Assembly: GCA_937890845.1 (NCBI GenBank)
Contig: CALADR010000295.1
Span: 1-20,982 of the forward strand
Length of the DNA stretch: 20,982 nt
Direction: 5' to 3'
Source: an uncultured Bacteroidales bacterium
GTDB taxonomy: Bacteria; Bacteroidota; Bacteroidia; Bacteroidales; UBA932
Both the position numbers and the translations under genes were made by a program. Below the pieces are notes generated by a model that saw only the letters and a list, made by a program, of their open reading frames with translations, was not told the origin of the DNA and searched no databases. Shown here piece after piece: positions 7,949 to 15,799 of the stretch (position 1 is the first letter of the stretch; every line of letters begins with the position of its first letter).

Positions 7949-9466
7949 TCAATATCCTGGATTCTGTACAAGGCTTGGATTGTTATCCATCTCAGCTGTA
8001 GGGATCGGCATAAGTATAGTCTCGTCAGAAAGAGGGTAACGTTTCTGCCAGTAACTGTCTTTTGACGGCATTGCATCATGAACAGACTTAACTCTGTCGT
8101 GACGTACAAGGTCAAAGAAACGGAATCCTTCAAAAGCAAGTTCGAGACGGCGTTCCTTAAGAATGATATCTATCATCTCATCCTGAGAAGAAGGTTTTGA
8201 AACAGGGTTCAGACCTGCGCGCTCACGGATTTTATTCACATAAAAAGTTGCTCCATCTGTCTCCGAGAAATTGCCCTCCATTGCAAGTGCTTCTGCATGA
8301 AGAAGATATATTTCACCCAAACGCATCAGGATAGTACTGCTGGCATTTGTAGGACATTTGTGCATGAATGCATAATTGTCGTTAGGATAATAATGACTCC
8401 AACTGCACTTGTCATAGATAATGGAAGCATTTTTCCTCTCGGTATCTCCTTCCTTGTCATAAGCCGCTATAAGGTCACGGGAAGGAGTAATCCACTTGGC
8501 CCAGGTATAGCTGTCATCCTTATTGTAATAGTTTCTATGGAACATCATCCATACCCAGTTTCCCTGATCACGGCTCCATGTCACTTCAAATATAGACTCT
8601 GTAGTATTTCTCTTGGCATCATTGTCATCATATGCCCAGAGGTCACCGTAGTTATCACAAAGTTTGAAGCCGTAAGCCTCGACCTGCTCGCAATACTTCT
8701 TTACCTGGCCCCAATCCCGCGCTGTCTTCTCCGCATACACCCTGGCCAAAAGACCGGCAGCAAAAGCCCTTGAAAGGAGATATTTGTTACCTCCGTCTGC
8801 TACATTAGGCTGAGGGCCATGCTCGCTCGCAAACTCAAGATCTTTTATAATCTGGGCATACACATCTTTTATAGGAGTGCGGGCAGGGAAATACTCGTCA
8901 TAGACTTCCTCTATATTTTCAGAAGTGATCGCTGGAGGAATGGTAGTCACCATAGGAATATCCCCCCATAGACGTGACATAAAGAAAAGGTTGTATGCCC
9001 TCCAGCAAAGAGCCTCTGACTTCCACTCCTCATATTCTGCCTGGGTAAGACTCGGGTCAGACTCCTTAATACGGTCAATATTGCAGATAATCTGGTTGGC
9101 GTTACTTACCTGACCGAGGAAGTAATCCCAGTCACGGTCCACATTCTTGTTTTCACCATCCACATTATTTCCTTCAATGGCAGCTATTTCTCCTGTACTC
9201 GGACTTCCGCAATATGCATTGTCTGCACGGCACTCTGAATATACGAGCCAGTCGCTGAAACCTGCCTCCTGGATGTTTTTTACGTAAGAGTTGTAAATTG
9301 CATTCCTGAGGCCGAGCATATCCGCCCTTGTGGAATACTGCGTCTCAGACTCCTCTTCTACAGTCACGTTTCCTTCATTGTATGATGTCTCAGGATAAAG
9401 AGACAGGTCACACGATGAAAGGGCGAAAAGGACAACCGCTGAAATTATTAGTGTTATTTTTTTCAT
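7949..9466 (-). CDS. SusD/RagB family nutrient-binding outer-membrane lipoprotein
   Basis: A 505-residue SusD homolog that binds glycan at the cell surface and forms the lid of the SusC porin. I start it at the ATG at 9466. This gives a short basic N-terminus, a hydrophobic core and lipobox LSSC with Cys19, and leaves 19 nt after the susC stop. An in-frame TTG at 9484 would add six residues (LKAIE before the Met) and spoil the signal peptide. Family marks include DRDWDYFLGQVSNANQII, the helix WKSEALCWRAYNLFFMSRLWGD, RLGEIYLLHAEALA, ILKERRLELAFEGFRFFDLVRHD and the C-terminus NNPSLVQNPGY. Together these define the TPR-like SusD fold over the full length. The exact ligand cannot be read from sequence. 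Confidence 0.95.
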   Translation of the reverse strand: MKKITLIISAVVLFALSSCDLSLYPETSYNEGNVTVEEESETQYSTRADMLGLRNAIYNSYVKNIQEAGFSDWLVYSECRADNAYCGSPSTGEIAAIEGNNVDGENKNVDRDWDYFLGQVSNANQIICNIDRIKESDPSLTQAEYEEWKSEALCWRAYNLFFMSRLWGDIPMVTTIPPAITSENIEEVYDEYFPARTPIKDVYAQIIKDLEFASEHGPQPNVADGGNKYLLSRAFAAGLLARVYAEKTARDWGQVKKYCEQVEAYGFKLCDNYGDLWAYDDNDAKRNTTESIFEVTWSRDQGNWVWMMFHRNYYNKDDSYTWAKWITPSRDLIAAYDKEGDTERKNASIIYDKCSWSHYYPNDNYAFMHKCPTNASSTILMRLGEIYLLHAEALAMEGNFSETDGATFYVNKIRERAGLNPVSKPSSQDEMIDIILKERRLELAFEGFRFFDLVRHDRVKSVHDAMPSKDSYWQKRYPLSDETILMPIPTAEMDNNPSLVQNPGY

Positions 9467-9485
9467 TTCAATCGCTTTTAACAAA

Positions 9486-12461
9486 TTAGAAATCTACATT
9501 GACTCCAAATGTCACAGTCTTGACATTAGGATAAGTTCCCCAGTCTATACCCATACTGGTAGCACTTGTATATTGGCTCATTTCAGGGTCATAGCCCGAA
9601 TAATTTGTGAATGTAACCATATTGTCAAGAGTGATATAAGGCTGTATTCTTGCGATATTTGCCTTTTTCAGCTTAGGATGGACAATGTCATACGAAAGGG
9701 TGATATTCTTGATTTTCAAGTAAGAACCGTCTTCAACCCACCTTGTTGATGCACGAAGGTTGTCAAGTTCTCCTCCCTTAGGAATATCCGTTACCTGTCC
9801 CGGAACCCTCCATCTGCGCAGAACATCCGTTATCTGGTTGGCACCATTGTACATACCGACCATTTCGATTCTGGATGCATTATAGATGTCATTTCCTATC
9901 GAACTTGTGATCAGGAAACTGAGTGACAGCCCTTTCCAGCTTAGTGTATTGGTCATACCGAAGGTGAAAAGAGGATTTGCATCACCGATATACTGCTTAT
10001 CGCTGGCATTGATCTTACCGTCATTGTTGGTATCCTCATACTGCATCATACCAGTCTCAGGATCAACTCCGAGAGCTTTGTAGCCCCAGAACTTTGAAAG
10101 AGGCTGGCCAGGAGTCATTCTCACAACATACTCACTCAGAGCCTCAGATGTCTTTGTATAGTAATAGACCTGCTGAAGATCAAGCTTTTCAAGTTTATTC
10201 CTATTCATTGAAATATTGAAATCTGTAGTCCATCTGAAACCTTTGCGGTCAAAGTTAACAGAAGAAATGGCAAACTCAAGACCCCAGTTCGACATCTCAC
10301 CCTCATTCCTGTAAATACTAGGATAAGGAGCAGGAAGAGGAACACTCATAAGAAGATTCTTGGTATATTTGTAATATCCGTCAAGGGTGAATGTCAGTTT
10401 GTTGTCCAGAACGGCAAAGTCAATTCCGACATTTGTCTGTGTAGTTGTCTCCCAAGTCAGGTCTCTGTTCCCTATATTTGACTTTGATCCTACTGTAGGA
10501 ACACTGTCTGCAAATTCTGGTTTTGTCCAGTCATAATAGTTGGTATTGTACTGCTGTACCCACGCATAATCCGCAAGTCCTGCCTGATTACCTGACTGAC
10601 CCCAGCCGGCGCGGATTTTCAAGTCGCTGAGCCAGCTGACATCTTTAAGCCAGGACTCTCCGGAAAGACGCCATGCAGCAGAAACTGACGGGAAGAATCC
10701 CCACTTATGCCCCGGAGCAAGCTTTGAAGAACCGTCAGCACGTATGTTTGCAGTTATGTAATAGCGGCTGTCAAAGTTGTATGAAACACGTGCAAGATAA
10801 GACATTATGGCCCACTTTGCATAGCCTTGTGACTGGCCTCTGAGTCCACCTTTGTTACCACCGTTAAGTCCGAAAATGGCGTTGTTCTGGTCAGGCGAGA
10901 AGTAATTTCTTGAGCCGCTCAGGTTTTCCCATCTCGAAGTTGTTGCTGATGTACCGGCCATTGCCTCGAAATTGTGCTTTCCTCCCCATGTATTGTTGTA
11001 TGTAAGGATATTGTCATACACCATTCTCATATCGTCATTTCGTGTAGATGATGCTTCACCGTGCTGGGTACGGCCATGTGAAGTATGGATAGGGTCAAGG
11101 AAAGAATAGTCATGGACCCACCTGCGATCCATTGTTACTGTTGACTTGAAATGCAGATTCTTATGGAATTTGATTGTAGCATATCCGGTAAGAAGGAGCC
11201 TGTCAGTCTGTGTGTAATTATTCTCTGTTCTGGCAAGGTTTTCAGAAGGAGTAGTAAGGTTGGCTCCGTAGAATTCTGTCCAGTACCAGTCAGGATTGGT
11301 CTCGCTCCACGGTTTTGCATAAGTAGGAGTGTTGATTACAGAAAGTACTACTCCGGCTCTGTTGGAGCCTGCACCGGAAATGATTCCGTTACTCCTGTAA
11401 GAAGAGTAAGCTACATTGGCACCTACTGAAATCCATTTGAAGAGATCGGAATCCACACTGGCCTTTACATTATACCTTCTGCTGTAGGCAACATCCAGAA
11501 TACCTTTTTCATTGGTGTAACCTCCTCCTATATAATAACGGAGCTTGTCATTGCCGTTTGATACTGAAATCTGGTAATTCTGGTTGATACCTGTCTGGAA
11601 AGCCTCCTTAAACCAGTCTGTTTCATCCTTAAGTCCATCAGGCAGAGTAGCTCCGCCAATTTCGTCCATAAGTTCCTTATACTGGGCTACATTAAGGACA
11701 TCATATGTCTTTGCGACATTTGCCAGTCCTACATATGCACTGAAGTTGATCTGAGGTCCTTTGCTCACTTTACCCTGCTTGGTAGTAATGAGAACGACTC
11801 CGTTTGCAGCACGGGATCCGTAAATTGCTGCAGAAGATGCATCCTTAAGGATAGACATGCTCTCAATATCATTAGGAGAAAGATATGCAATCGCATAGTT
11901 TCCTTCTCCTACAGGAACTCCATCTACCACATAAAGAGGATCATTGCTTAAAGCAATGGAAGATGCTCCGCGGATTCTTACTGTCATACCTCCACCGGGA
12001 AGGCCGCTGGTCTGCTGAACCTGCACTCCGGCCACTTTTCCCTGAATGAAGCCTGATGCCTCAGACACAGGCCTGAGTTTCATATCTTCATTGGAGACAA
12101 TGGATACAGCCGTCGTCAGATCCTGCTTTTTCACAGAACCGTAACCGATTGCTACTACAGCATCAAGTGCTATTGCCGATTCTTTGACGACTACATTTAC
12201 GACACCTCTGCCATTTACAGGCTCTGTAACAGTGTCATAACCTAAAGAGTTGAATTCAAGAGAAGCCGAAGGGCTTGAAACTGCAATGGAATATTCTCCA
12301 TTTTCATCGGTGATCACCCCATTGCCCGTACCTTGTTCGAGCACTGCCATTCCTATAACAGGAAGGCCGTTCTGATCTGTCACCGTACCTTTAACTGAAT
12401 GTTGTTGGGCAAATGCTGCAATACTCAAAAACAGCATAAGCATAGTTAAACATTTCTTCAT
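9486..12461 (-). CDS. SusC/RagA family TonB-dependent outer-membrane transporter
   Basis: A 991-residue SusC-like porin that imports oligosaccharides across the outer membrane using TonB energy. A signal peptide ends at about AFA-QQ (residue 19). Residues 22-95 form the CarboxypepD_reg-like domain (VKGTVTDQNGLPVIG, GEYSIAV). The SusC signature region around AVVAIGYGSVKKQDLTTAVS follows. The plug has RIRGASSI, PLYVVDGVPVG and SILKDASSAAIYGSRAANG. The remainder is a beta barrel ending in an aromatic residue (FGVNVDF). There is no N-terminal anti-sigma-interacting (STN) domain, consistent with control by the DUF6377 protein rather than by an ECF sigma factor. First gene of the operon; a putative promoter lies about 40 bp upstream. 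Confidence 0.97.
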   Translation of the reverse strand: MKKCLTMLMLFLSIAAFAQQHSVKGTVTDQNGLPVIGMAVLEQGTGNGVITDENGEYSIAVSSPSASLEFNSLGYDTVTEPVNGRGVVNVVVKESAIALDAVVAIGYGSVKKQDLTTAVSIVSNEDMKLRPVSEASGFIQGKVAGVQVQQTSGLPGGGMTVRIRGASSIALSNDPLYVVDGVPVGEGNYAIAYLSPNDIESMSILKDASSAAIYGSRAANGVVLITTKQGKVSKGPQINFSAYVGLANVAKTYDVLNVAQYKELMDEIGGATLPDGLKDETDWFKEAFQTGINQNYQISVSNGNDKLRYYIGGGYTNEKGILDVAYSRRYNVKASVDSDLFKWISVGANVAYSSYRSNGIISGAGSNRAGVVLSVINTPTYAKPWSETNPDWYWTEFYGANLTTPSENLARTENNYTQTDRLLLTGYATIKFHKNLHFKSTVTMDRRWVHDYSFLDPIHTSHGRTQHGEASSTRNDDMRMVYDNILTYNNTWGGKHNFEAMAGTSATTSRWENLSGSRNYFSPDQNNAIFGLNGGNKGGLRGQSQGYAKWAIMSYLARVSYNFDSRYYITANIRADGSSKLAPGHKWGFFPSVSAAWRLSGESWLKDVSWLSDLKIRAGWGQSGNQAGLADYAWVQQYNTNYYDWTKPEFADSVPTVGSKSNIGNRDLTWETTTQTNVGIDFAVLDNKLTFTLDGYYKYTKNLLMSVPLPAPYPSIYRNEGEMSNWGLEFAISSVNFDRKGFRWTTDFNISMNRNKLEKLDLQQVYYYTKTSEALSEYVVRMTPGQPLSKFWGYKALGVDPETGMMQYEDTNNDGKINASDKQYIGDANPLFTFGMTNTLSWKGLSLSFLITSSIGNDIYNASRIEMVGMYNGANQITDVLRRWRVPGQVTDIPKGGELDNLRASTRWVEDGSYLKIKNITLSYDIVHPKLKKANIARIQPYITLDNMVTFTNYSGYDPEMSQYTSATSMGIDWGTYPNVKTVTFGVNVDF

Positions 12462-12497
12462 ACAGATGATAAGATAATTAGTTAGCGTTACTTTTTA

Positions 12498-12505
12498 CAA
12501 AAATA
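12498..12505 (-). promoter_or_regulatory. Putative -7 promoter element of the SusC operon
   Basis: Read on the minus strand these bases are TATTTTTG, an exact match to the Bacteroides -7 consensus TAnnTTTG. Transcription would begin near 12491, giving a leader of about 30 nt before the susC ATG. The -33 TTTG partner is not obvious; at that distance lies the palindrome 12520-12549, as expected if an activator replaces a good -33 box. Confidence 0.5.
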
Positions 12506-12519
12506 CTCAAAGGAAAACT

Positions 12520-12549
12520 CCGATTTGCACAATATAGCCGCAAAGTCGG
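12520..12549. promoter_or_regulatory. Operator-like bulged palindrome at the susC -33 region
   Basis: CCGATTTGC (12520-12528) pairs with GCAAAGTCGG (12540-12549) with one unpaired G and an 11-bp spacer. It starts 15 bp upstream of the putative -7 element. The position suits an activator site, possibly for the DUF6377 regulator. This is inferred from location and symmetry only. Confidence 0.4.
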
Positions 12550-12638
12550 AAATAAGTGGATTAACAAGAGAGTGCAAAAGAAATAACTCATTGATTATAG
12601 AATACTTACAATTAACACCCTCCAGAAATAAAGTGGAC

Positions 12639-12677
12639 TGGATATGTAGTCTGTAATGTATTCAGACTACATATCCA
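12639..12677. repeat. Perfect 15-bp inverted repeat in the divergent intergenic region
   Basis: Bases 12639-12653 pair perfectly with 12663-12677 around a 9-nt loop (core GGATATGTAGTCTG). There is no T run after either side, so it is not a normal intrinsic terminator. It may be a regulator site, an insulator between the divergent units or a remnant of a small mobile repeat. Confidence 0.55.
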
Positions 12678-12820
12678 CTGATATATTGTGCCTAAATACG
12701 AGATTTCCATCTGCTTTGTCCATAAAAAGTTTTCCCGTTGATACCCTAAAAGAGAGTCTGATACATGTGTTTAATATTTAAAAGGAAAATGATTCTTTTA
12801 ATAATAAAGTCGAAGAAAAA

Positions 12821-12852
12821 TTTGGAAAAAACATATAATTTACATAAAATTG
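12821..12852 (+). promoter_or_regulatory. Putative Bacteroides-type promoter of the vor operon
   Basis: TTTG at 12821-12824 is followed after 20 bp by TAAAATTG (12845-12852), one base from TAnnTTTG. Transcription would start near 12857, about 45 nt before the ferredoxin ATG. The match is reasonable, but the region is AT-rich, so chance is possible. Confidence 0.45.
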
Positions 12853-12901
12853 TTGTTGGTTTCAACCGAACCAATAATAATATGGCTAAACTTATAATAT
12901 A

Positions 12902-13120
12902 ATGGCATTTAAAGGAATCATAGAAGTAGACACACAAAAATGCAAAGGATGCTCAGTGTGTGTAGTCAACTGTCCGACCAAAAGCATTCAGCTTTCAAAA
13001 ATGGTCAACAGCAAGGGTTATCATTATGCCGAAATGGTGGGAGAAGGCTGCATAGGTTGTTCTAACTGTGCGACCGTTTGTCCTGATTCGGTTATCACTG
13101 TTTACAGAGTTAAATTATAG
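12902..13120 (+). CDS. vorD: 2x[4Fe-4S] ferredoxin, delta subunit of 2-oxoacid:ferredoxin oxidoreductase
   Basis: A 72-residue ferredoxin-like subunit with two complete CxxCxxCxxxC cluster motifs: Cys14/17/20/24 and Cys50/53/56/60. It would pass electrons from the TPP-containing catalytic subunits to free ferredoxin. No twin-arginine or Sec signal, so cytoplasmic. It is the first gene of a four-gene operon and ends 6 bp before the alpha subunit. The symbol follows common annotation of this Bacteroidales operon; the same subunit could equally be called korD because substrate (branched-chain 2-oxoacid versus 2-oxoglutarate) is not decided by sequence. Confidence 0.9.
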   Translation: MAFKGIIEVDTQKCKGCSVCVVNCPTKSIQLSKMVNSKGYHYAEMVGEGCIGCSNCATVCPDSVITVYRVKL

Positions 13121-13126
13121 GAAGAT

Positions 13127-14206
13127 ATGGCAGAGAAGATTTTGATGAAAGGAAATGAAGCGATTGCCATATCGGCAATACGCAACGGTGTAGACGGATA
13201 TTTCGGATATCCTATTACCCCACAGTCGGAAGTGATGGAAACGCTCATGAAAGAAAAGCCATGGGAGACTACAGGAATGGTTGTCCTTCAGGCAGAGAGC
13301 GAAACTTCGTCCATTAATATGGTCTATGGCGGAGCAAGTTGCGGCAAGAAGGTAATGACATCATCCAGCAGCCCAGGAGTCAGCCTTATGTGCGAAGGTA
13401 TCAGCTACATCGCAGGAGCAGAACTTCCATGTGTCATCGTTGATGTGATGAGAGGTGGTCCTGGCCTTGGAACCATACAGCCGAGCCAGAGTGACTATAA
13501 CCAGATAGTAAAAGGCGGCGGACACGGAGACTTCCATAATATAGTCATTGCACCTGCGTCCGCACAGGATATGTACGATTTCGTTGATTGGGGATTTGAG
13601 CTTGCTTTCAAACACCGTAACCCGGTTGTAATTCTTGCCGACGGCATCATCGGACAGATGATGGAAAAAGTCGAAATGCACGAAATGAAACCTCGCAGGA
13701 CAGCTGAGGAAATAGCAAAGGTAGCACCTTGGGCAACTGTAGGCAAACCTGCCGGCAGAGAAAGAAACATAATCACATCACTTTCCCTTGATGCCGATAT
13801 CCAGGAGAAATTCAACCGCAAGCTGAAAAACAAATATGACATCATAGAGGAAACTGAAGTGAAATTCAGCGAATACATGACAGAAGATGCAGAATATCTG
13901 TTCGTAGCATTCGGCTGTTCATCAAGAATTTGTGAAGCAGTTGTAGATGAGCTCAGAGCTGAGGGAATCAAGGCAAGACTTCTCCGTCCTATAACCCTCT
14001 ATCCTTTCCCTGTAAAAGAAATAGCCAGACTTTCAAAGCAGGTAAAGAGCATGATGAGCATAGAATTGAATCTCGGACAGATGGTCGATGATGTAAGACT
14101 GGCAGTCAATGGAGCATGCCCTGTAGGATTCTATGGAAGACAGGGTGGCAACATCTTCACTCCTGAAGAGATATCGGAAGCATTCAGAAAATTCAACAAT
14201 TTATAG
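13127..14206 (+). CDS. vorB: 2-oxoacid:ferredoxin oxidoreductase alpha subunit (VorB-like)
   Basis: A 359-residue subunit carrying the pyrimidine-binding half of the TPP site and the substrate/CoA-side domain II. Family marks are GNEAIAISAIRNGVDGYFGYPITPQSE at the N-terminus, the AESETSSINMVYGGASCG segment with the catalytic-region Glu, SSSSPGVSLMCEGISYIAGAELP, and RGGPGLGTIQPSQSDY. A C-terminal transketolase-like domain begins at about residue 245 (YLFVAFGCSSRI). Length is normal for VorB/KorA proteins. The product would be acyl-CoA, CO2 and reduced ferredoxin from a 2-oxoacid, for example in branched-chain amino acid breakdown or reductive carboxylation. Translation starts at ATG with a GGAAG ribosome-binding site (13120-13124) overlapping the end of the ferredoxin gene. 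Confidence 0.94.
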   Translation: MAEKILMKGNEAIAISAIRNGVDGYFGYPITPQSEVMETLMKEKPWETTGMVVLQAESETSSINMVYGGASCGKKVMTSSSSPGVSLMCEGISYIAGAELPCVIVDVMRGGPGLGTIQPSQSDYNQIVKGGGHGDFHNIVIAPASAQDMYDFVDWGFELAFKHRNPVVILADGIIGQMMEKVEMHEMKPRRTAEEIAKVAPWATVGKPAGRERNIITSLSLDADIQEKFNRKLKNKYDIIEETEVKFSEYMTEDAEYLFVAFGCSSRICEAVVDELRAEGIKARLLRPITLYPFPVKEIARLSKQVKSMMSIELNLGQMVDDVRLAVNGACPVGFYGRQGGNIFTPEEISEAFRKFNNL

Positions 14207-14215
14207 GAAATCAAA

Positions 14216-14992
14216 ATGAGTATCAGCATAGAAGATATCAAGAAGCCGGAAAACATAGTATACAAAAGACCGGCTCTGCTCACAGACAACGTGATGCACT
14301 ATTGCCCCGGCTGTTCACACGGAACAGTTCACAAATTGGTAGCCGAGGTAATCGAAGAAATGGGCATCCAGGAACAGACCGTAGGTGTCTGCCCTGTAGG
14401 CTGTTCTGTATTTGCATACAACTATATTGACATTGACTGGCAGGAGGCCGCACATGGACGTGCGCCTGCATTGGCAACAGCTACAAAAAGGCTTTGTCCA
14501 GACAAGTATGTATTTACATATCAGGGAGACGGTGACCTTGCATCAATAGGTACAGCAGAAATCATCCACGCCTGCGCAAGAGGGGAAAATATCGTAGTAA
14601 TATTCATTAACAACGGTATATACGGTATGACAGGAGGACAGATGGCTCCGACAACCCTTATCGGAATGAAGACTGCAACCACCCCTTACGGCCGTGACCC
14701 TAAGCTGAACGGTTTCCCGATGGTAATTGCCGATATGATTTCCCATCTTGACGGAACTGCATTTATTACAAGACAGTCCGTACATACTGCCCCTGCAGCA
14801 AAAAAGGCAAAAAATGCCATACGCAAAGCTTTCGAATACAGCCAGAAAGGTATAGGCCTCTCATTCGTTGAAATCGTAGCAACCTGTAACTCAGGATGGA
14901 AACTATCTCCTGTAGATGCCAACAAGTGGATGGTTGAGCACATGTTTGAAAAGTATCCTATCGGGGATATAAAAGATGTCCTTGCAAAATAA
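14216..14992 (+). CDS. vorA: 2-oxoacid:ferredoxin oxidoreductase beta subunit, TPP-binding (VorA-like)
   Basis: A 258-residue subunit that binds the diphosphate and Mg of TPP. The classic TPP motif runs from GDGD (104-107) to NN (132-133). An N-terminal CPGCSHG (Cys30, Cys33) and CPVGCSVF are typical of family members that lack their own full cluster domain. The segment YGMTGGQMAPTT is strongly conserved in VOR/KOR/POR beta subunits. It starts 9 bp after the alpha-subunit stop. The order ferredoxin, alpha, beta, gamma is the standard Bacteroidetes arrangement. Enzyme class is certain; substrate is inferred. Confidence 0.94.
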   Translation: MSISIEDIKKPENIVYKRPALLTDNVMHYCPGCSHGTVHKLVAEVIEEMGIQEQTVGVCPVGCSVFAYNYIDIDWQEAAHGRAPALATATKRLCPDKYVFTYQGDGDLASIGTAEIIHACARGENIVVIFINNGIYGMTGGQMAPTTLIGMKTATTPYGRDPKLNGFPMVIADMISHLDGTAFITRQSVHTAPAAKKAKNAIRKAFEYSQKGIGLSFVEIVATCNSGWKLSPVDANKWMVEHMFEKYPIGDIKDVLAK

Positions 14993-15000
14993 TTTTTCCT

Positions 15001-15145
15001 ACGAGATTATTACAAAAAAGAAACAAAAATTTGAAGTTTATTTTTTAGGAAGAATAAGGAAGACAAACGATGAGTGCCGCAGCATACATGAGTATGTGAG
15101 GACACGAAGATGTGATGTCTGACGAGATTATTACAAAAAAGAAAC
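15001..15145 (+). repeat. 24-nt exact direct repeat flanking a 97-nt segment before the gamma gene
   Basis: ACGAGATTATTACAAAAAAG plus AAAC occurs at 15001-15024 and again at 15122-15145, and both copies continue into A-rich sequence. The second copy lies just before the gamma-subunit ATG; the first follows the beta-subunit stop by 8 bp. This suggests local duplication of the gene's translation-start region with the 97 nt between them inserted or diverged. A 24-nt repeat is too long for a usual transposon target duplication. Confidence 0.85.
15070..15099 (+). other. Possible 9-codon leader ORF with strong Shine-Dalgarno
   Basis: ATG at 15070 is preceded after 7 nt by AAGGAAG (15056-15062), an unusually good ribosome-binding site for this group. 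It encodes MSAAAYMSM and stops at TGA (15097-15099). The frame is the same as that of the gamma subunit, whose likely start is 84 nt further on. It may be a translated leader, or an N-terminal extension of the gamma gene cut by a stop codon. Evidence is sequence pattern only. Confidence 0.25.
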
Positions 15146-15153
15146 GAAAAAAA

Positions 15154-15693
15154 ATGAAAGAAGAAATAATAATAGCAGGCTTCGGAGGACAAGGAGTACT
15201 TTCAATGGGAAAGATTCTTGCATACTCGGCCATTATGCAGGATATGGAAGTCACCTGGATGCCGTCATACGGCCCTGAAATGAGAGGCGGAACAGCAAAT
15301 GTCTGCGTTATCATCAGCGATAAGAAGATAGGCTCCCCTATCGTGACTAAATATGATACTGCAATCATATTGAACCAGCAGTCTCTGGACAAATTCGAAC
15401 AGGCTGTAAAACCTGGCGGACTTCTGCTGTATGACCCAAGCGGCATTACTCACCATCCGACAAGGACTGATATCAAGATCTGCAAGATAGATGCAATTGA
15501 AGTCGCAGCAAAACTCGGCAACTCAAAAGTATACAACATGGCAGTACTTGGAGCTTTCCTGAAAGTGAGACCTCTGGTCAGCATGGAAAATGTAGAAAAA
15601 GGACTCGCCAAATCCATACCTGCAAGGTACAGCGACCTTATCGCACTCAACAAATCCGCAATTGAAGAAGGAATGAAATCAGTTGAAATGTAA
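15154..15693 (+). CDS. vorC: 2-oxoacid:ferredoxin oxidoreductase gamma subunit (VorC-like)
   Basis: A 179-residue gamma subunit. The N-terminus KEEIIIAGFGGQGVLSMGK has the dinucleotide-like GFGGQG loop (residues 9-14) that defines the family, followed by MPSYGPEMRGG. I choose ATG at 15154, which places GFGGQG at the usual distance from the start. GTG at 15112 or ATG at 15115 would add 14 or 13 residues, including the atypical basic stretch ITKKKRKK, encoded largely by the direct repeat. It is separated from the beta subunit by 161 bp, much longer than the other gaps of the operon, with the direct repeat and leader ORF in between. Likely the last gene of the operon. Confidence 0.9.
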   Translation: MKEEIIIAGFGGQGVLSMGKILAYSAIMQDMEVTWMPSYGPEMRGGTANVCVIISDKKIGSPIVTKYDTAIILNQQSLDKFEQAVKPGGLLLYDPSGITHHPTRTDIKICKIDAIEVAAKLGNSKVYNMAVLGAFLKVRPLVSMENVEKGLAKSIPARYSDLIALNKSAIEEGMKSVEM

Positions 15694-15739
15694 TAATCTG
15701 CCCATAGGATAAATTTCAAACAGATTATACAGATTCATT

Positions 15740-15770
15740 TTTGATTTATTACAAAAAAGTACTATCTTCG
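15740..15770 (+). promoter_or_regulatory. Bacteroides-type promoter of the coiled-coil/zapA cluster
   Basis: TTTG at 15740-15743 is followed after 19 bp by TATCTTCG (15763-15770), one base from TAnnTTTG. Both boxes and the spacing fit the known Bacteroides consensus. Transcription would begin near 15775, giving a leader of about 25 nt. Confidence 0.6.
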
Positions 15771-15799
15771 CATTGTGAGTTTCGAAAAAACTGAATTGA

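Larger units (their letters stand above)
12462..12901. promoter_or_regulatory. Divergent regulatory region between susC and the vor operon
   Basis: A 440-bp AT-rich stretch without a convincing gene, separating two divergently transcribed operons. From left to right it holds a susC minus-strand -7 element (12498-12505), a bulged palindrome at the expected -33 position (12520-12549), a perfect 15-bp palindrome (12639-12677) and a plus-strand promoter for the ferredoxin gene (12821-12852). A small TTGGTT/AACCAA hairpin (12856-12874) lies in the leader of the latter. Confidence 0.65.

Noticed and set aside
9467..9484. TTG start for susD, six residues upstream of the ATG
   Set aside because: The ATG at 9466 gives a normal lipoprotein signal peptide. 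The extension leaves only one base after the susC stop and adds nothing recognisable.
12746..12937. 63-codon minus-strand hydrophobic reading frame in the divergent intergenic region
   Set aside because: It crosses the putative vor promoter and the start of the ferredoxin gene. Its composition is what AT-rich DNA gives by chance, and it has no family resemblance.
15001..15145. Insertion sequence or MITE flanked by target-site duplications
   Set aside because: The flanking repeats are 24 nt, longer than usual target duplications, and the 97 nt between them has no terminal inverted repeats.
15112..15153. GTG or ATG start 13-14 codons upstream for the gamma subunit
   Set aside because: The extension is a Lys-rich stretch made mostly by the direct repeat, while the ATG at 15154 places the GFGGQG motif at the normal distance.
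15694..15727. TAATCTG / CAGATTA inverted repeat after the gamma gene as a terminator
   Set aside because: The stem is only 7 bp with a 20-nt loop and no adjacent T run, so it is too weak to call.
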